Position numbers and translations under genes: made by a program. The notes below the pieces were generated by a model that saw only the letters and a program-made list of their open reading frames with translations, was not told where the DNA came from and searched no databases. A stretch of 64,000 nucleotides of DNA from Thermohalobaculum sp039513195 (GTDB lineage: Bacteria > Pseudomonadota > Alphaproteobacteria > Rhodobacterales > Rhodobacteraceae). Location of the stretch: assembly GCA_039513195.1 (NCBI GenBank), contig JBCCRM010000021.1:20378-84377 (forward strand). The letters are read 5' to 3'. How positions within the stretch are numbered: position 1 is the stretch's first letter; each line of letters opens with the position of its first letter. Positions 43,112 through 50,841 of this stretch are shown in pieces.

Positions 43112-44248
43112 TCAGACTACCGCCATGGCCAGCGGCATGCGCGACAGCGGCTCGGCCCCCGCCTCGGTCACCAGGGAACTGCGGCCGAGGCACATTGCAG
43201 TACCCGTGTCGGAATCCATCAGGATCATGTGCAAAAAGAACACCATGCCCGTCTCCATCACCGTCTTGGCGCCGGCATAGAACATCTGGTCCTCCATCCA
43301 ACCAGGGGCGAAGCGGGCGCCCAGGGCATAGCCGCAGGCGTTCAGCCGGTGGGCGCCGAAGCCGGCGCTATCGAGCACCGCAGCATGGGTGTCGAACACT
43401 GCGCCCATCGGTTCGCCGGAGCGGAGGCGGTCCTCGCAGGCGAGCAGCGCCTCCTCCACCGCGGCCTGCATCGATTGGTGCTGGGGCCGGGGCCCGCCTA
43501 ACAGGATCGTTTTGAAGAGGCAGGAATGGTAGTGGCGGAAGGTTCCCGCCCATTCGATATTGAGTTGATCTTGCGCCTCGAGCGCTCGCCTGCTCGCCTG
43601 ATAGCGGCAGAGGAGCGCATGATCGCCTGCGCCCACGATGAATTCGTTGGCAGGATAATCGCCTCCGCCCGAGAAGATTGCGTGATGCATCGCAGCGAGG
43701 ATATCGCCCTCGTCCACCCCCGGTTTGCAGGTTGCCAACGCCGCGTCCCAGGCGGCATCAGCCAATTCCGCAGCGCGCCTGGTGTAGACGATTTCGGCCG
43801 GGCTCTTGACCAGCCTCAGCTCGCCGATCAGGTCAGAGACATCGACTAGATCCGGCAGCTGGGCCGCAACCCGTGCGCCGTTTTGGTGGGTGAGGCCGTG
43901 GGTCCGCGTCTCCCATCCCAGCCGCCTGCCAGCGAGCCCCATCTCGGTCAGCAAAGCCACGAGATCGGTGCTTGGATCGGCCCCCTCCGCATCGCGCCAG
44001 ATCCGGATGTCTTTGACTGTCGAGGTCAACTGTGCCTGGCGCAGGTCCGCGGACCGCGTCAGCAGCACCGGCTCGCGCTCAGAGATCACCATGCACTGGA
44101 AGAAACAGAAGCCGAAGGTGTCATACCCGGTCAGCCAATAATGGCTCTCCGGCGCGAAGAGGAGCAGCGCGTCGAGCCCTCGCTCGGCCATGGCGGCGCG
44201 GGTGCGGGCCACGCGGCCGGCGAATTCGTCTTCGGTGAAATGCAGCAT
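43112..44248 (-). CDS. M24 family (Xaa-Pro peptidase/creatinase-like) hydrolase
   Basis: A 378-residue pita-bread-fold protein with an N-terminal creatinase domain (RVARTRAAMAERGLDALLLF, SHYWLTGYDTFGF) and a C-terminal M24 domain (LRLVKSPAEIVYTRRAAELA onwards). The usual metal ligands appear altered: the Asp pair region reads NIEWAGTFRHYHSCLFKTIL, and the Glu after GMVF is replaced (GMVFFLHMILMD). This resembles creatinase and ectoine-hydrolase relatives that work without metal, so peptidase activity is doubtful. The start at MLHFTEDEF avoids overlap with pgeF, whose stop is 13 bases upstream. Confidence 0.82.
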   Translation of the reverse strand: MLHFTEDEFAGRVARTRAAMAERGLDALLLFAPESHYWLTGYDTFGFCFFQCMVISEREPVLLTRSADLRQAQLTSTVKDIRIWRDAEGADPSTDLVALLTEMGLAGRRLGWETRTHGLTHQNGARVAAQLPDLVDVSDLIGELRLVKSPAEIVYTRRAAELADAAWDAALATCKPGVDEGDILAAMHHAIFSGGGDYPANEFIVGAGDHALLCRYQASRRALEAQDQLNIEWAGTFRHYHSCLFKTILLGGPRPQHQSMQAAVEEALLACEDRLRSGEPMGAVFDTHAAVLDSAGFGAHRLNACGYALGARFAPGWMEDQMFYAGAKTVMETGMVFFLHMILMDSDTGTAMCLGRSSLVTEAGAEPLSRMPLAMAVV

Positions 44249-44261
44249 GCGGTGTCCGGTG

Positions 44262-45044
44262 TCAGAGGGTAATGGCGGCGACGAGGCGGCCATAGTCGGG
44301 CTCGTCGCGATGGGTCGCCCGGCGGTAGGAAAAGAAGCGCCCCTCGTCCGAGTAGGTGCAGTGCCCGGTCCATTCGGCGGCGATGCCGGCGGCGCGGAGG
44401 CGGGCCAGCACGTAGGAGGGAAGGTCGAACTGCGCCCGCTCGCCCACGCCCTGGGCGAAGAAGCGGGCGTTGTCGGGGTCGTCGTCGAGGAAGCGGTCCA
44501 GGAATTCGGGCCCCACCTCATAGGCGCGTTGGCTGATGGTTGGGCCGATCACGGCCTGGACCGCATCCCGCCTGGCGCCGAGGTCCTCCATCGCTGCGAC
44601 CGTCGCCTCGGCCACCCCGGCAAGGGCACCCTTCCATCCGGCATGGGCGGCGCCGATCACGCGCGCTTCGGGATCGGCGAAGAGAATCGGGGCGCAATCG
44701 GCGGTGAGGATGCCGAGGGCCAGGCTGGGACGGTTAGTGACCATAGCATCCGCCCTGGGCCGCTCGGCCCAGGGTTCGGTCACAGTGACGACTTCCGCCG
44801 AATGGATCTGATGGAGCGAGAGGAGCTGGGTACCTGCCAGTGCCTCCTCGATGCGGCGGCGGTTTTCCGAAACAGCGCCCAGCTCGTCGGTCGAACCGGG
44901 GCCGCCATTGAGGCTGTCGTAAATGCCGGTTGAAACGCCGCCTTGCCGAGTGAAGAAGCCGTGATTTACCGGCCGCAGTGCCGGGGCCTGGATTGGGTAA
45001 AGCCCGGGGGGCAAGGCACCCGTCTCGGCTTCCTCGGCAGTCAT
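44262..45044 (-). CDS. pgeF: Peptidoglycan editing factor PgeF (laccase-domain protein)
   Basis: A 260-residue YfiH/PgeF family protein, which in E. coli removes wrongly inserted residues from peptidoglycan precursors; homologues also act as purine nucleosidase-like enzymes. Key blocks are NHGFFTRQGGVSTGIYDSLN, LLSLHQIHSAEVV, LTADCAPILFAD with the active Cys, and IGAAHAGWKGALAG with the metal-site His. In alphaproteobacteria it usually follows lgt and a COG1565 methyltransferase gene; here soxR and a DUF1127 gene separate them. Confidence 0.92.
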   Translation of the reverse strand: MTAEEAETGALPPGLYPIQAPALRPVNHGFFTRQGGVSTGIYDSLNGGPGSTDELGAVSENRRRIEEALAGTQLLSLHQIHSAEVVTVTEPWAERPRADAMVTNRPSLALGILTADCAPILFADPEARVIGAAHAGWKGALAGVAEATVAAMEDLGARRDAVQAVIGPTISQRAYEVGPEFLDRFLDDDPDNARFFAQGVGERAQFDLPSYVLARLRAAGIAAEWTGHCTYSDEGRFFSYRRATHRDEPDYGRLVAAITL

Positions 45045-45118
45045 TCCATGCCCTCCGATCTTGTCATCGCCATCCGCTCATAGCCTGCGGGCCTGGGCGG
45101 GGACAAGCATGCCCAGCC

Positions 45119-45598
45119 CTACTCACCGTTATCGAGGTGAAGGCGCTCTGCCTCGCCGCCCGTCCAGCGCCGCGGACCGGCGCCCGTCGCCCCAAGACTG
45201 TCACCAGGGTTGCGTAGCGGGCAGCTTTCCAGCGACAGGCAGCCGCAACCGATGCAATGGCCCAATTGATCGCGGAGGCGGGTGAGCATCGCGATCCTCT
45301 CGTCGAGGCGGGATTGCCAGCCTGCGGAGGCCTGGCGCCAGGTCTTTGCGGTGATGCGGCGGTCGCGGGGCAGGGCGTCGAGCATCTCCCTAATCTCGGA
45401 CAGTGGGATGCCGACCGATTGGGCGACGCGGATCACCGCGATGCGGCGCAGCTCTGTCCGGTCATAGCGGCGGTGATTGGCCGGCGTGCGCCAGCTGCGG
45501 ATCAGCCCCTCGGCTTCGTAGAAATGCAGGGTCGAGACCGGAACCCCGGCCCGCGCCGCCATCGCCCCGACACTGAGATCATTGGGAATTTTCCGCAT
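45119..45598 (-). CDS. soxR: Redox-sensitive transcriptional activator SoxR
   Basis: MerR-family regulator (159 aa) sensing redox-cycling compounds through a [2Fe-2S] cluster. The HTH (LSVGAMAARAGVPVSTLHFY) is followed by the dimerisation helix and the cluster motif CIGCGCLSLESC (Cx2CxCx5C) at about residues 124-135, then PLRNPGD as in known SoxR. The start MRKIPND (ATG 45596-45598) is at the family position. The gene is divergent from a DUF1127-like gene with a perfect SoxR box between them. No soxS is present, as expected outside enterics. Confidence 0.95.
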   Translation of the reverse strand: MRKIPNDLSVGAMAARAGVPVSTLHFYEAEGLIRSWRTPANHRRYDRTELRRIAVIRVAQSVGIPLSEIREMLDALPRDRRITAKTWRQASAGWQSRLDERIAMLTRLRDQLGHCIGCGCLSLESCPLRNPGDSLGATGAGPRRWTGGEAERLHLDNGE

Positions 45599-45606
45599 TT
45601 TGCCGC

Positions 45607-45637
45607 TTGACCTCAAGTTTACTTGAGGAAGCAGGCT
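45607..45637 (+). promoter_or_regulatory. SoxR box and promoter for the DUF1127-like gene
   Basis: CCTCAAGTTTACTTGAGG at 45611-45628 differs from the known SoxR operator CCTCAAGttAACTTGAGG at only one central base. It overlaps TTGACC (45607-45612) as a -35; a 19-base spacer, the unusual length of SoxR-activated promoters, leads to CAGGCT at 45632-45637 as a poor -10. The geometry points toward the plus-strand gene at 45674. The soxR start is 13 bases away on the other side. Confidence 0.85.
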
Positions 45638-45673
45638 GCCGCGCATCGATCCGAAACACAAGGAAACTGAGCG

Positions 45674-45919
45674 ATGACCCTCCTCGATCTTTATGCGCGT
45701 CCTTTGCCATTGCGCTGGCGGCGCGCTCCGGTTCTGCTCTGGGCTGGGCAATGCGCGGCGGCGCTGTGGCGCCGTTGGATTGCCCGGCAAAGGCAGCAGC
45801 GCACGCTCCGTAAGGTCCTACAAGACCGCCGGATGGCGCGCGATATCGGTCTGGAAGACTGCGCGGTCGATCAAGACATGGAGGCGCTGCAGCGCCAAAT
45901 GATGGTGTGGCGTTGGTAG
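45674..45919 (+). CDS. Small DUF1127-like protein, predicted SoxR target
   Basis: An 81-residue, Arg/Trp-rich basic protein (MTLLDLYARPLPLRWRRAPV). The C-terminal part RTLRKVLQDRRMARDIGLED resembles the DUF1127 (YjiS-like) domain, a short Arg-rich motif found in small alphaproteobacterial proteins, some of which bind RNA. The N-terminal 35 residues (with LLWAGQCAAALWRRWIARQR) are not part of that domain. The start is the first ATG after the SoxR-controlled promoter, 36 bases past the -10. Its role is unknown; the promoter implies induction by redox-active compounds. Confidence 0.75.
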   Translation: MTLLDLYARPLPLRWRRAPVLLWAGQCAAALWRRWIARQRQQRTLRKVLQDRRMARDIGLEDCAVDQDMEALQRQMMVWRW

Positions 45920-46066
45920 TGTGACGGCGCATGGAGCCGCGGCAGTCCGGTGCCTGGGCGCCTGATCGCACCCGTTCAACCCTGGGCGGGTGCGATGTCA
46001 ACGCCCCAATTTCGGCGGGAGCGATCCAAATCACCCGCTCGCCGCCGGGTCCCTTTGAGGCCGCTT

Positions 46067-47098
46067 TCAGGGAAACCCAGCCGGCGGCGATTGTCCGTGG
46101 GGCAAGGCGGCGAGGACTTTAAAGAGCTGCCCCATATGTTCTGGTGCGGTCAGCCGCTCTAACGCGTCGGCAATCGTGGTCGCTTCAGTGGGCCGGGCTC
46201 TTGCCAGGGCCGCTGCCCGCTGGCCGATGCCGAGGCTCGCAAGAAAGGCGCCCTGGGTTGTACGCCAAGCTGCAAGCGGCGAGAGCCGGTCTGCCAAATG
46301 GTCGAAGTCGATCAGCCATGTGAGGTCGGCGCTGCCTGGCGTGTCCAAAGGATCGGCCGGCGCTTTGTTGCGCAGTGCCTGCAGAGTGGGACCAGGTGGC
46401 CGGTCCGCGGTGGTGTAGCCGTAGTCGACGATCATCGCGGCGCCACCATCGGTCGCGATCCGACGGGCAATCTCCTCGGCGATCCTATCCGCGAGAGGGC
46501 TTTCCTCACGCCATTCTCCGTCCTCCGGCCCCGGTAGCGGCGCTGAGACACCGCGGGTGAGGTGCCCATCCTCGAGGCCCACGCAGACCTCTCGCCAACC
46601 TTCGGGCGAGCGCAGGAACTGGTGAACCGGCAGCGCGTCGAAGAACTCGTTTGCAACCAGCAACATCGGGCCGGTGGGGACTTCGGTCAGCGTATCGGCC
46701 CATGCCGCTTGGGGTAGACGCTCAGCCTGCGCGGCTCGGAGGACGGGCGACGTTTCGACCAGCCAAAGATCGGCCGCAACCGCAAATCCGGGGTCGAGCC
46801 GCGCCGCCCGCAGCGCATCCGCCATCAGGGTGCCCCGTCCGGGGCCGAGCTCGACCAGGCGAAACGGCGCAGGCTTGCCCGCCGACTGCCAAATCGAAAG
46901 GAGCCAAAGCCCGATCATTTCGCCGAACATCTGACTGATTTCCGGCGCCGTTGTGAAATCGCCGGCCTGCCCGAGCGGATCACGCCGGCAGTAATAGCCA
47001 TGTTGCGGGTGGCCGAGTGCCAGCGCCATGTACTCTGCCAGGCTGATCGGACCGGTCTTCGCGATCTGATCGGCGATTAGGCGGGCAAGCGGCGTCAC
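46067..47098 (-). CDS. COG1565 SAM-dependent methyltransferase (NDUFAF7 homologue)
   Basis: A 343-residue class I methyltransferase. GHPQHGYYCRRDPLGQAGDF and TTAPEISQMFGEMIGLWL are the diagnostic opening, and VELGPGRGTLMADALRAAR is the SAM-binding glycine motif. The mitochondrial homologue methylates an Arg of NDUFS2 in complex I; the bacterial enzyme may do likewise. The start is a GTG overlapping the lgt stop (GTGA); the longer open frame upstream only shadows lgt. Confidence 0.9.
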   Translation of the reverse strand: MTPLARLIADQIAKTGPISLAEYMALALGHPQHGYYCRRDPLGQAGDFTTAPEISQMFGEMIGLWLLSIWQSAGKPAPFRLVELGPGRGTLMADALRAARLDPGFAVAADLWLVETSPVLRAAQAERLPQAAWADTLTEVPTGPMLLVANEFFDALPVHQFLRSPEGWREVCVGLEDGHLTRGVSAPLPGPEDGEWREESPLADRIAEEIARRIATDGGAAMIVDYGYTTADRPPGPTLQALRNKAPADPLDTPGSADLTWLIDFDHLADRLSPLAAWRTTQGAFLASLGIGQRAAALARARPTEATTIADALERLTAPEHMGQLFKVLAALPHGQSPPAGFP

Positions 47099-47979
47099 GC
47101 CACCGGCTGACGGCGGCGGAAGGCCAGCCAAAGGAATGCCGCCCCGACCGCAAGCATCGGCATCGAGAGCACTTGGCCCATGGTGAAGCCCAAGCTGTCC
47201 GGGGCAGATCCGAAGCGAATCACTTGGCCGACCGGGTTGTTCGGGGACATAAACTCCATGTTCCCTTGCCGAAAGTTCTCGGCGACGGTGCGCCCCAGCC
47301 CATACCCGATGAAGAACACGCCGATCATCGCGCCCGGCCATTTTAGCCAATCCTTGCGCACGGCCAGCCACCACATCACTAGGCCGAGGATCATTCCCTC
47401 GAGCGCCCCCTCGTAAAGCTGGCTCGGATGTCGGGGCTCCGGCCCTGCTGCCGGAAACACCATCGCCCACGGCACGTCTGTCGGCCTGCCCCAAAGCTCG
47501 CCATTGATGAAGTTCGCCATCCGCCCGAAGAAGATACCCAAAGGCGTTGCCAAGGCGACCGCATCGCCCACTTGTAGCAGCGGCAAGCCGCGGACCCTGC
47601 AGAACAGGATGACACCGACGATCACACCCAAAAAGCCCCCGTGGAAGGACATGCCGCCCTGCCAAATCTGGAGCGCGTCCAAGGGGTTTTGGATGAAATG
47701 CAACGGCGCGTAGAAGAGGACAAAGCCGATCCTGCCGCCCAACACGACGCCGAGCGTCATCCAGGTCAGTAGTTCCTCTGGCTGCGCCGGCGTCATCGGC
47801 GCCCGGTTTTCCGGCCACAGAGCTGGACGTTTCACCAGCCAGACGCAGAGCCGCCAGCCCAGCAACAACCCTGCGATATAGGCGAGGGCGTACCACCGGA
47901 TCGGCAGATCGACAAAGCCGAGGGGGATCGTTACCGCCACCGGATCAATCTGCGGAAATGGGATCACCGAAATCGGCAT
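47095..47979 (-). CDS. lgt: Prolipoprotein diacylglyceryl transferase
   Basis: Inner-membrane enzyme (294 aa) that transfers diacylglyceryl from phosphatidylglycerol to the lipobox Cys of prolipoproteins. IRWYALAYIAGLLLGW, GMSFHGGFLGVIVGVI with the essential His, and GRMANFINGELWGRPTDVPW (the Lgt signature) are present, with about seven membrane helices. It heads an lgt-methyltransferase pair and is divergent from ubiK with about 140 bases between. LptM in this window is one of its predicted substrates. Confidence 0.96.
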   Translation of the reverse strand: MPISVIPFPQIDPVAVTIPLGFVDLPIRWYALAYIAGLLLGWRLCVWLVKRPALWPENRAPMTPAQPEELLTWMTLGVVLGGRIGFVLFYAPLHFIQNPLDALQIWQGGMSFHGGFLGVIVGVILFCRVRGLPLLQVGDAVALATPLGIFFGRMANFINGELWGRPTDVPWAMVFPAAGPEPRHPSQLYEGALEGMILGLVMWWLAVRKDWLKWPGAMIGVFFIGYGLGRTVAENFRQGNMEFMSPNNPVGQVIRFGSAPDSLGFTMGQVLSMPMLAVGAAFLWLAFRRRQPVA

Positions 47980-48119
47980 CGCGCCCCCTTTTCACCGGGG
48001 CACATCTGTCGCCGCGGGTCCGACGCTGTCAAGCGGCAAGGCAGCACGCCCGATTGCAAGCCCTGATTGCCGCTGCCTATATGGGGTGGAGGCAGCGAAC
48101 AAATAGAAACGGATACGCT

Positions 48120-48374
48120 ATGCAGACCCGAGGAAGATTCTTCGATGATATGAGCCAGCTCATGACCAATGCGGCAGGGATGGCCCAGGGAATGCGCGAC
48201 GAGGCGGAGACCGCCATGCGCAGTTGGTTCGAGCAGCGGATGCGCGAAATGAACTTCGTCGCCCGAGAGGAATTTGAGGTCGTCCAAGAGATGGCCCGCC
48301 GAGCTCGAGAAGAGAACGAAGCGTTGAAGGAGCGGATTTCGGCGCTGGAGGCAAAGCTTTCTTCCGATGGGTGA
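48120..48374 (+). CDS. ubiK: Ubiquinone biosynthesis accessory factor UbiK
   Basis: An 84-residue coiled-coil protein (BMFP/YqiC family). MQTRGRFFDDMSQLMTNAAG is followed by a helix and FVAREEFEVVQEMARRAREE with a C-terminal heptad coil (NEALKERISALEAKL). UbiK supports aerobic ubiquinone synthesis by binding UbiJ and membrane lipids, and forms trimers. The start at ATG 48120 fits the family. It begins a ubiK-ybjN-proC run typical of alphaproteobacteria. Confidence 0.9.
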   Translation: MQTRGRFFDDMSQLMTNAAGMAQGMRDEAETAMRSWFEQRMREMNFVAREEFEVVQEMARRAREENEALKERISALEAKLSSDG

Positions 48375-48690
48375 CGTCTGAACCCGACGGCAGTTTACGT
48401 CCGAGGCCAATCCACACGCGGCCGTGAATTCGCCGCATCTCCTCCCTAGCAAGGAATTGCTCACGCTCTCGGGCGTAGAGGAGTTGACCGGCGTGCGCCG
48501 GTCGAACCTCGGAGGTGCCTTGGTGAAGCACGGCTCTTTTGCAATCGCTGGAAAAGCGGCTTTACGGCGCCCCGGAATGCTGCCACCATATTTTGCGGGT
48601 CGACACATGTCCCAACGCGACCCATAGGCAACCCTAGGTGCATACAGTGGCCGCTTGGTCCGGATGCCACCATAACAAGGGGCGGAGGCA
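48375..48690. other. Intergenic region between ubiK and ybjN
   Basis: 316 bases without a gene I can support. A 67-codon plus-strand frame (48424-48627) has no ribosome binding site or recognisable sequence. The promoter of the ybjN-proC genes is probably here but I cannot point to it; GGGGCGGAGG lies just before the ybjN start. Confidence 0.45.
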
Positions 48691-49194
48691 ATGACAGCAG
48701 TCGAGCACGATTTCCAAACGACCGAGATACATCCGATCGACATGGTCGAAAGTCTCGCCGAGCAATGCTCGTGGGAGTTTGACCGCGTCGGCGAAGATCA
48801 GATTGCGATGGTTATCGAAGGCGCCTGGCGCACCTATTCCGCATCGCTCGCCTGGTCGGGCCGCGATGACATGCTGCGCCTGATCAGCACATTTGAACTC
48901 AGTCCGCCGGAGGAGCGTCTGTCCGAGATCTACCGGTTGCTGAATCTGGCCAATGACCGGATTTGGGGGGGCAGTTTCTCCCACTGGGCGGAACATGGTT
49001 TGGTGGCCTACCGTCATGGCATGTCGCTCGCCGGGGCGGCCCATGTCACCCATGAGCAGATTGAGTCCATGGTGATGTCGGCTATCGCCCTCTCCGAACG
49101 GTTCTACCCCGCCTTTCAACTCGTGGCCTGGGGCGACGAGCCGGCGGAGGACAGCCTCAAAGTGGCCATCGAGGAAGCCTACGGCACCGCCTGA
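48691..49194 (+). CDS. YbjN domain-containing protein
   Basis: A 167-residue cytoplasmic protein with the YbjN fold, related to type III secretion chaperones. IHPIDMVESLAEQCSWEFDR, LAWSGRDDMLRLISTFELSP and the Arg/Asn-containing RLLNLANDRIWGGSF are family-typical, as is LVAYRHGMSLAGA. The function is unclear; related proteins affect motility and stress responses. It sits 62 bases upstream of proC in an arrangement common in the class. Confidence 0.88.
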   Translation: MTAVEHDFQTTEIHPIDMVESLAEQCSWEFDRVGEDQIAMVIEGAWRTYSASLAWSGRDDMLRLISTFELSPPEERLSEIYRLLNLANDRIWGGSFSHWAEHGLVAYRHGMSLAGAAHVTHEQIESMVMSAIALSERFYPAFQLVAWGDEPAEDSLKVAIEEAYGTA

Positions 49195-49255
49195 CAGAGC
49201 GCCCGCCAGCGTCTAGTCTCGCCCCGGTTCGGGACCAAAGAGACGGAGAGGGACG

Positions 49256-50068
49256 ATGGACGGTGGGGATTTGGCGTCGATCAAGCGGCTGTCCTTGCTC
49301 GGTTGTGGCAAGATGGGTAGCGCCCTCTTGGCGGGATGGTTGGCGGGCGGCGTGCCACCAGCCCGGATCGACGTACAGGAAACGGCGCCGAGCCAGTGGC
49401 TCTTGGATCAGAGTGCTACCGGTGTGCGGCTCAACGCGGCTGTCGATGAGCCGACAACGGTGCTCGTGGTTGCGGTGAAGCCGCAGAGCATGCGGGACGC
49501 CCTAGGCCCCTTCAGTCGTCTCGGTGTCGGCCGCACGCTGGTCATCTCGATCGCTGCAGGCACGCAGATCGCGCTGTTCGAGGAGATCTTCGGCTCCGAA
49601 ACCCCGATCATTCGGGCGATGCCAAACACGCCTGCCGCAGTCGGCCAAGGGATAACAGCGCTTATCGGCAACGGGGCGGCCCAACCCAATCATTTGGCAT
49701 TGGCGGAGGCGTTGATGGGTGCCGTCGGAGCCGTCGTCCATCTGCATGACGAGGAGGAGATGCACGCGGTGACCGCGCTCTCTGGCTCTGGACCTGCCTA
49801 TCTCTTCCACATGATCGAGGCGATGGCAGCGGCTGGCGAGGCAGCGGGCCTCTCCGCCGGTCTCTCCATGCAGTTGGCCCGTGCCACGATTGCAGGGGCC
49901 GGTAGCCTCGCCCAGCAGTCGCCTGAGAAGGCGGAAACCCTCCGGGTCAATGTAACCTCGCCTGGCGGAACGACGGCGGCGGGACTGGACGTGCTGATGC
50001 CCGAACTGCCAGATCTGATGCGCCGGACGGTGGCCGCTGCCGCGGACCGGTCTCGGGCGCTTGGCTGA
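49256..50068 (+). CDS. proC: Pyrroline-5-carboxylate reductase
   Basis: NAD(P)H enzyme (270 aa) for the last step of proline synthesis. The Rossmann motif LLGCGKMGSALLAGWL starts near residue 13, the mid-domain reads VVAVKPQSMRDAL and IRAMPNTPAAVGQGI, and the signature ALSGSGPAYLFHMIEAMAAA with the C-terminal helix NVTSPGGTTAAGLDVL completes the enzyme. Length is standard. GGAGAGGGACG precedes the ATG. Confidence 0.95.
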   Translation: MDGGDLASIKRLSLLGCGKMGSALLAGWLAGGVPPARIDVQETAPSQWLLDQSATGVRLNAAVDEPTTVLVVAVKPQSMRDALGPFSRLGVGRTLVISIAAGTQIALFEEIFGSETPIIRAMPNTPAAVGQGITALIGNGAAQPNHLALAEALMGAVGAVVHLHDEEEMHAVTALSGSGPAYLFHMIEAMAAAGEAAGLSAGLSMQLARATIAGAGSLAQQSPEKAETLRVNVTSPGGTTAAGLDVLMPELPDLMRRTVAAAADRSRALG

Positions 50069-50109
50069 TCCTTGGGCGTTCCGGTTGGCGGAAGTCTCTC
50101 TCGAAAACT

Positions 50110-50162
50110 TTGTGCAGCGCACAAAAACATGCCTTGACTTCTTTTGTGCGCTGCACAATATT
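50110..50162 (+). promoter_or_regulatory. Phasin promoter with twin palindromic operators
   Basis: Two perfect 15-bp palindromes of the form TTGTGC-N3-GCACAA lie at 50110-50124 (TTGTGCAGCGCACAA) and 50144-50158 (TTGTGCGCTGCACAA), 34 bases centre to centre. They flank and overlap a promoter with TTGACT (50134-50139) and an AATATT-like -10 (about 50157-50162). This is the layout expected for repression by PhaR, which controls phasin genes in alphaproteobacteria; the known PhaR site in Paracoccus has a related CTGC...GCAG core. The assignment to PhaR is inferred. Confidence 0.75.
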
Positions 50163-50241
50163 CGGCATCGGAAAACGGGGCCTGCACCTCCTGCAAGCGC
50201 GGACCCCACGGAGAGAGACCGCAGTCAGGAAAGGACGACCA

Positions 50242-50739
50242 ATGGCCAATCAATTCCCTTTTGCCTTCGATCCCGACGCGATGAAGGACATGTTCAAGAT
50301 GCCGGAGATGGATAAGCTCTTCGACATGACGAAAATGCCTGAGTTCGACAAGTTCTTCGACATGAGCAAGATGCCGATGGCGAACATGGGCGACATTGTT
50401 GAGCTGCAGCAGAAGAACCTGAATGCCGTTGTCGAGGCGAACAAGGTCGCCGTGGCCGGCTACCAGGATCTCTACAAGCGGCAGATGTCGATCTTCGAAG
50501 AGGGCCTCGCCAAAGCGAAGGACCAGCTTGCCGAGATGCAGGGCCAGCCCCTGACTGCCGAGCAGGCCTCGAAGAACATGGAAACGATGAAGGTCACCTT
50601 CGAGAAAGGTCTCGAGGATGTCCGCGAACTGGCCGAGATGGCTCAGAAGGCAAACAGCGAGGCCTTCGAGATCGTCAAGGCGCGCTTTGAAGAGGTCATG
50701 GCCGAGTTCAAGGCCGCGGCCGACAAACTGGCCGCTTAA
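50242..50739 (+). CDS. Phasin family protein
   Basis: A 165-residue phasin that coats polyhydroxyalkanoate granules. The C-terminal two-thirds carry the phasin_2-type helix (GDIVELQQKNLNAVVEANKV, FEKGLEDVRELAEMAQKANS and AEFKAAADKLAA). The N-terminus has an imperfect tandem repeat rich in Met, Phe and Asp: MPEMDKLFDMTK / MPEFDKFFDMSK, preceded by MKDMFK; this may be the granule-surface anchor. AGGAAAGGACG precedes the ATG. The two palindromes upstream and the terminator downstream make this a single-gene transcription unit. Confidence 0.88.
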   Translation: MANQFPFAFDPDAMKDMFKMPEMDKLFDMTKMPEFDKFFDMSKMPMANMGDIVELQQKNLNAVVEANKVAVAGYQDLYKRQMSIFEEGLAKAKDQLAEMQGQPLTAEQASKNMETMKVTFEKGLEDVRELAEMAQKANSEAFEIVKARFEEVMAEFKAAADKLAA

Positions 50740-50765
50740 GCCAGGCAGTCGAGATCCGAGGGACG

Positions 50766-50805
50766 GCCGCTTGCGCCGATGGGCGCGAGCGGCTTATTCC
50801 GTTTT
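50766..50805 (+). terminator. Rho-independent terminator after the phasin gene
   Basis: GCCGCTTGCGCC (50766-50777) pairs with GGCGCGAGCGGC (50782-50793) with one G-U pair and a four-base loop, followed by TTATTCCGTTTT. It lies 27 bases after the phasin stop codon and ahead of the CsaA-like gene. Confidence 0.75.
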
Positions 50806-50841
50806 GCGACGCAGGGTGCGAAGCGGCGCGGCGGATGCAGC

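Noticed and set aside
47099..47896. Upstream half of a 609-codon frame containing the COG1565 methyltransferase
   Set aside because: This part overlaps lgt on the same strand in another frame and reads as Arg-rich noise. The methyltransferase starts at the GTG overlapping the lgt stop.
48424..48627. 67-codon frame between ubiK and ybjN
   Set aside because: No ribosome binding site, no recognisable sequence, and its codon use is unlike the neighbouring genes.
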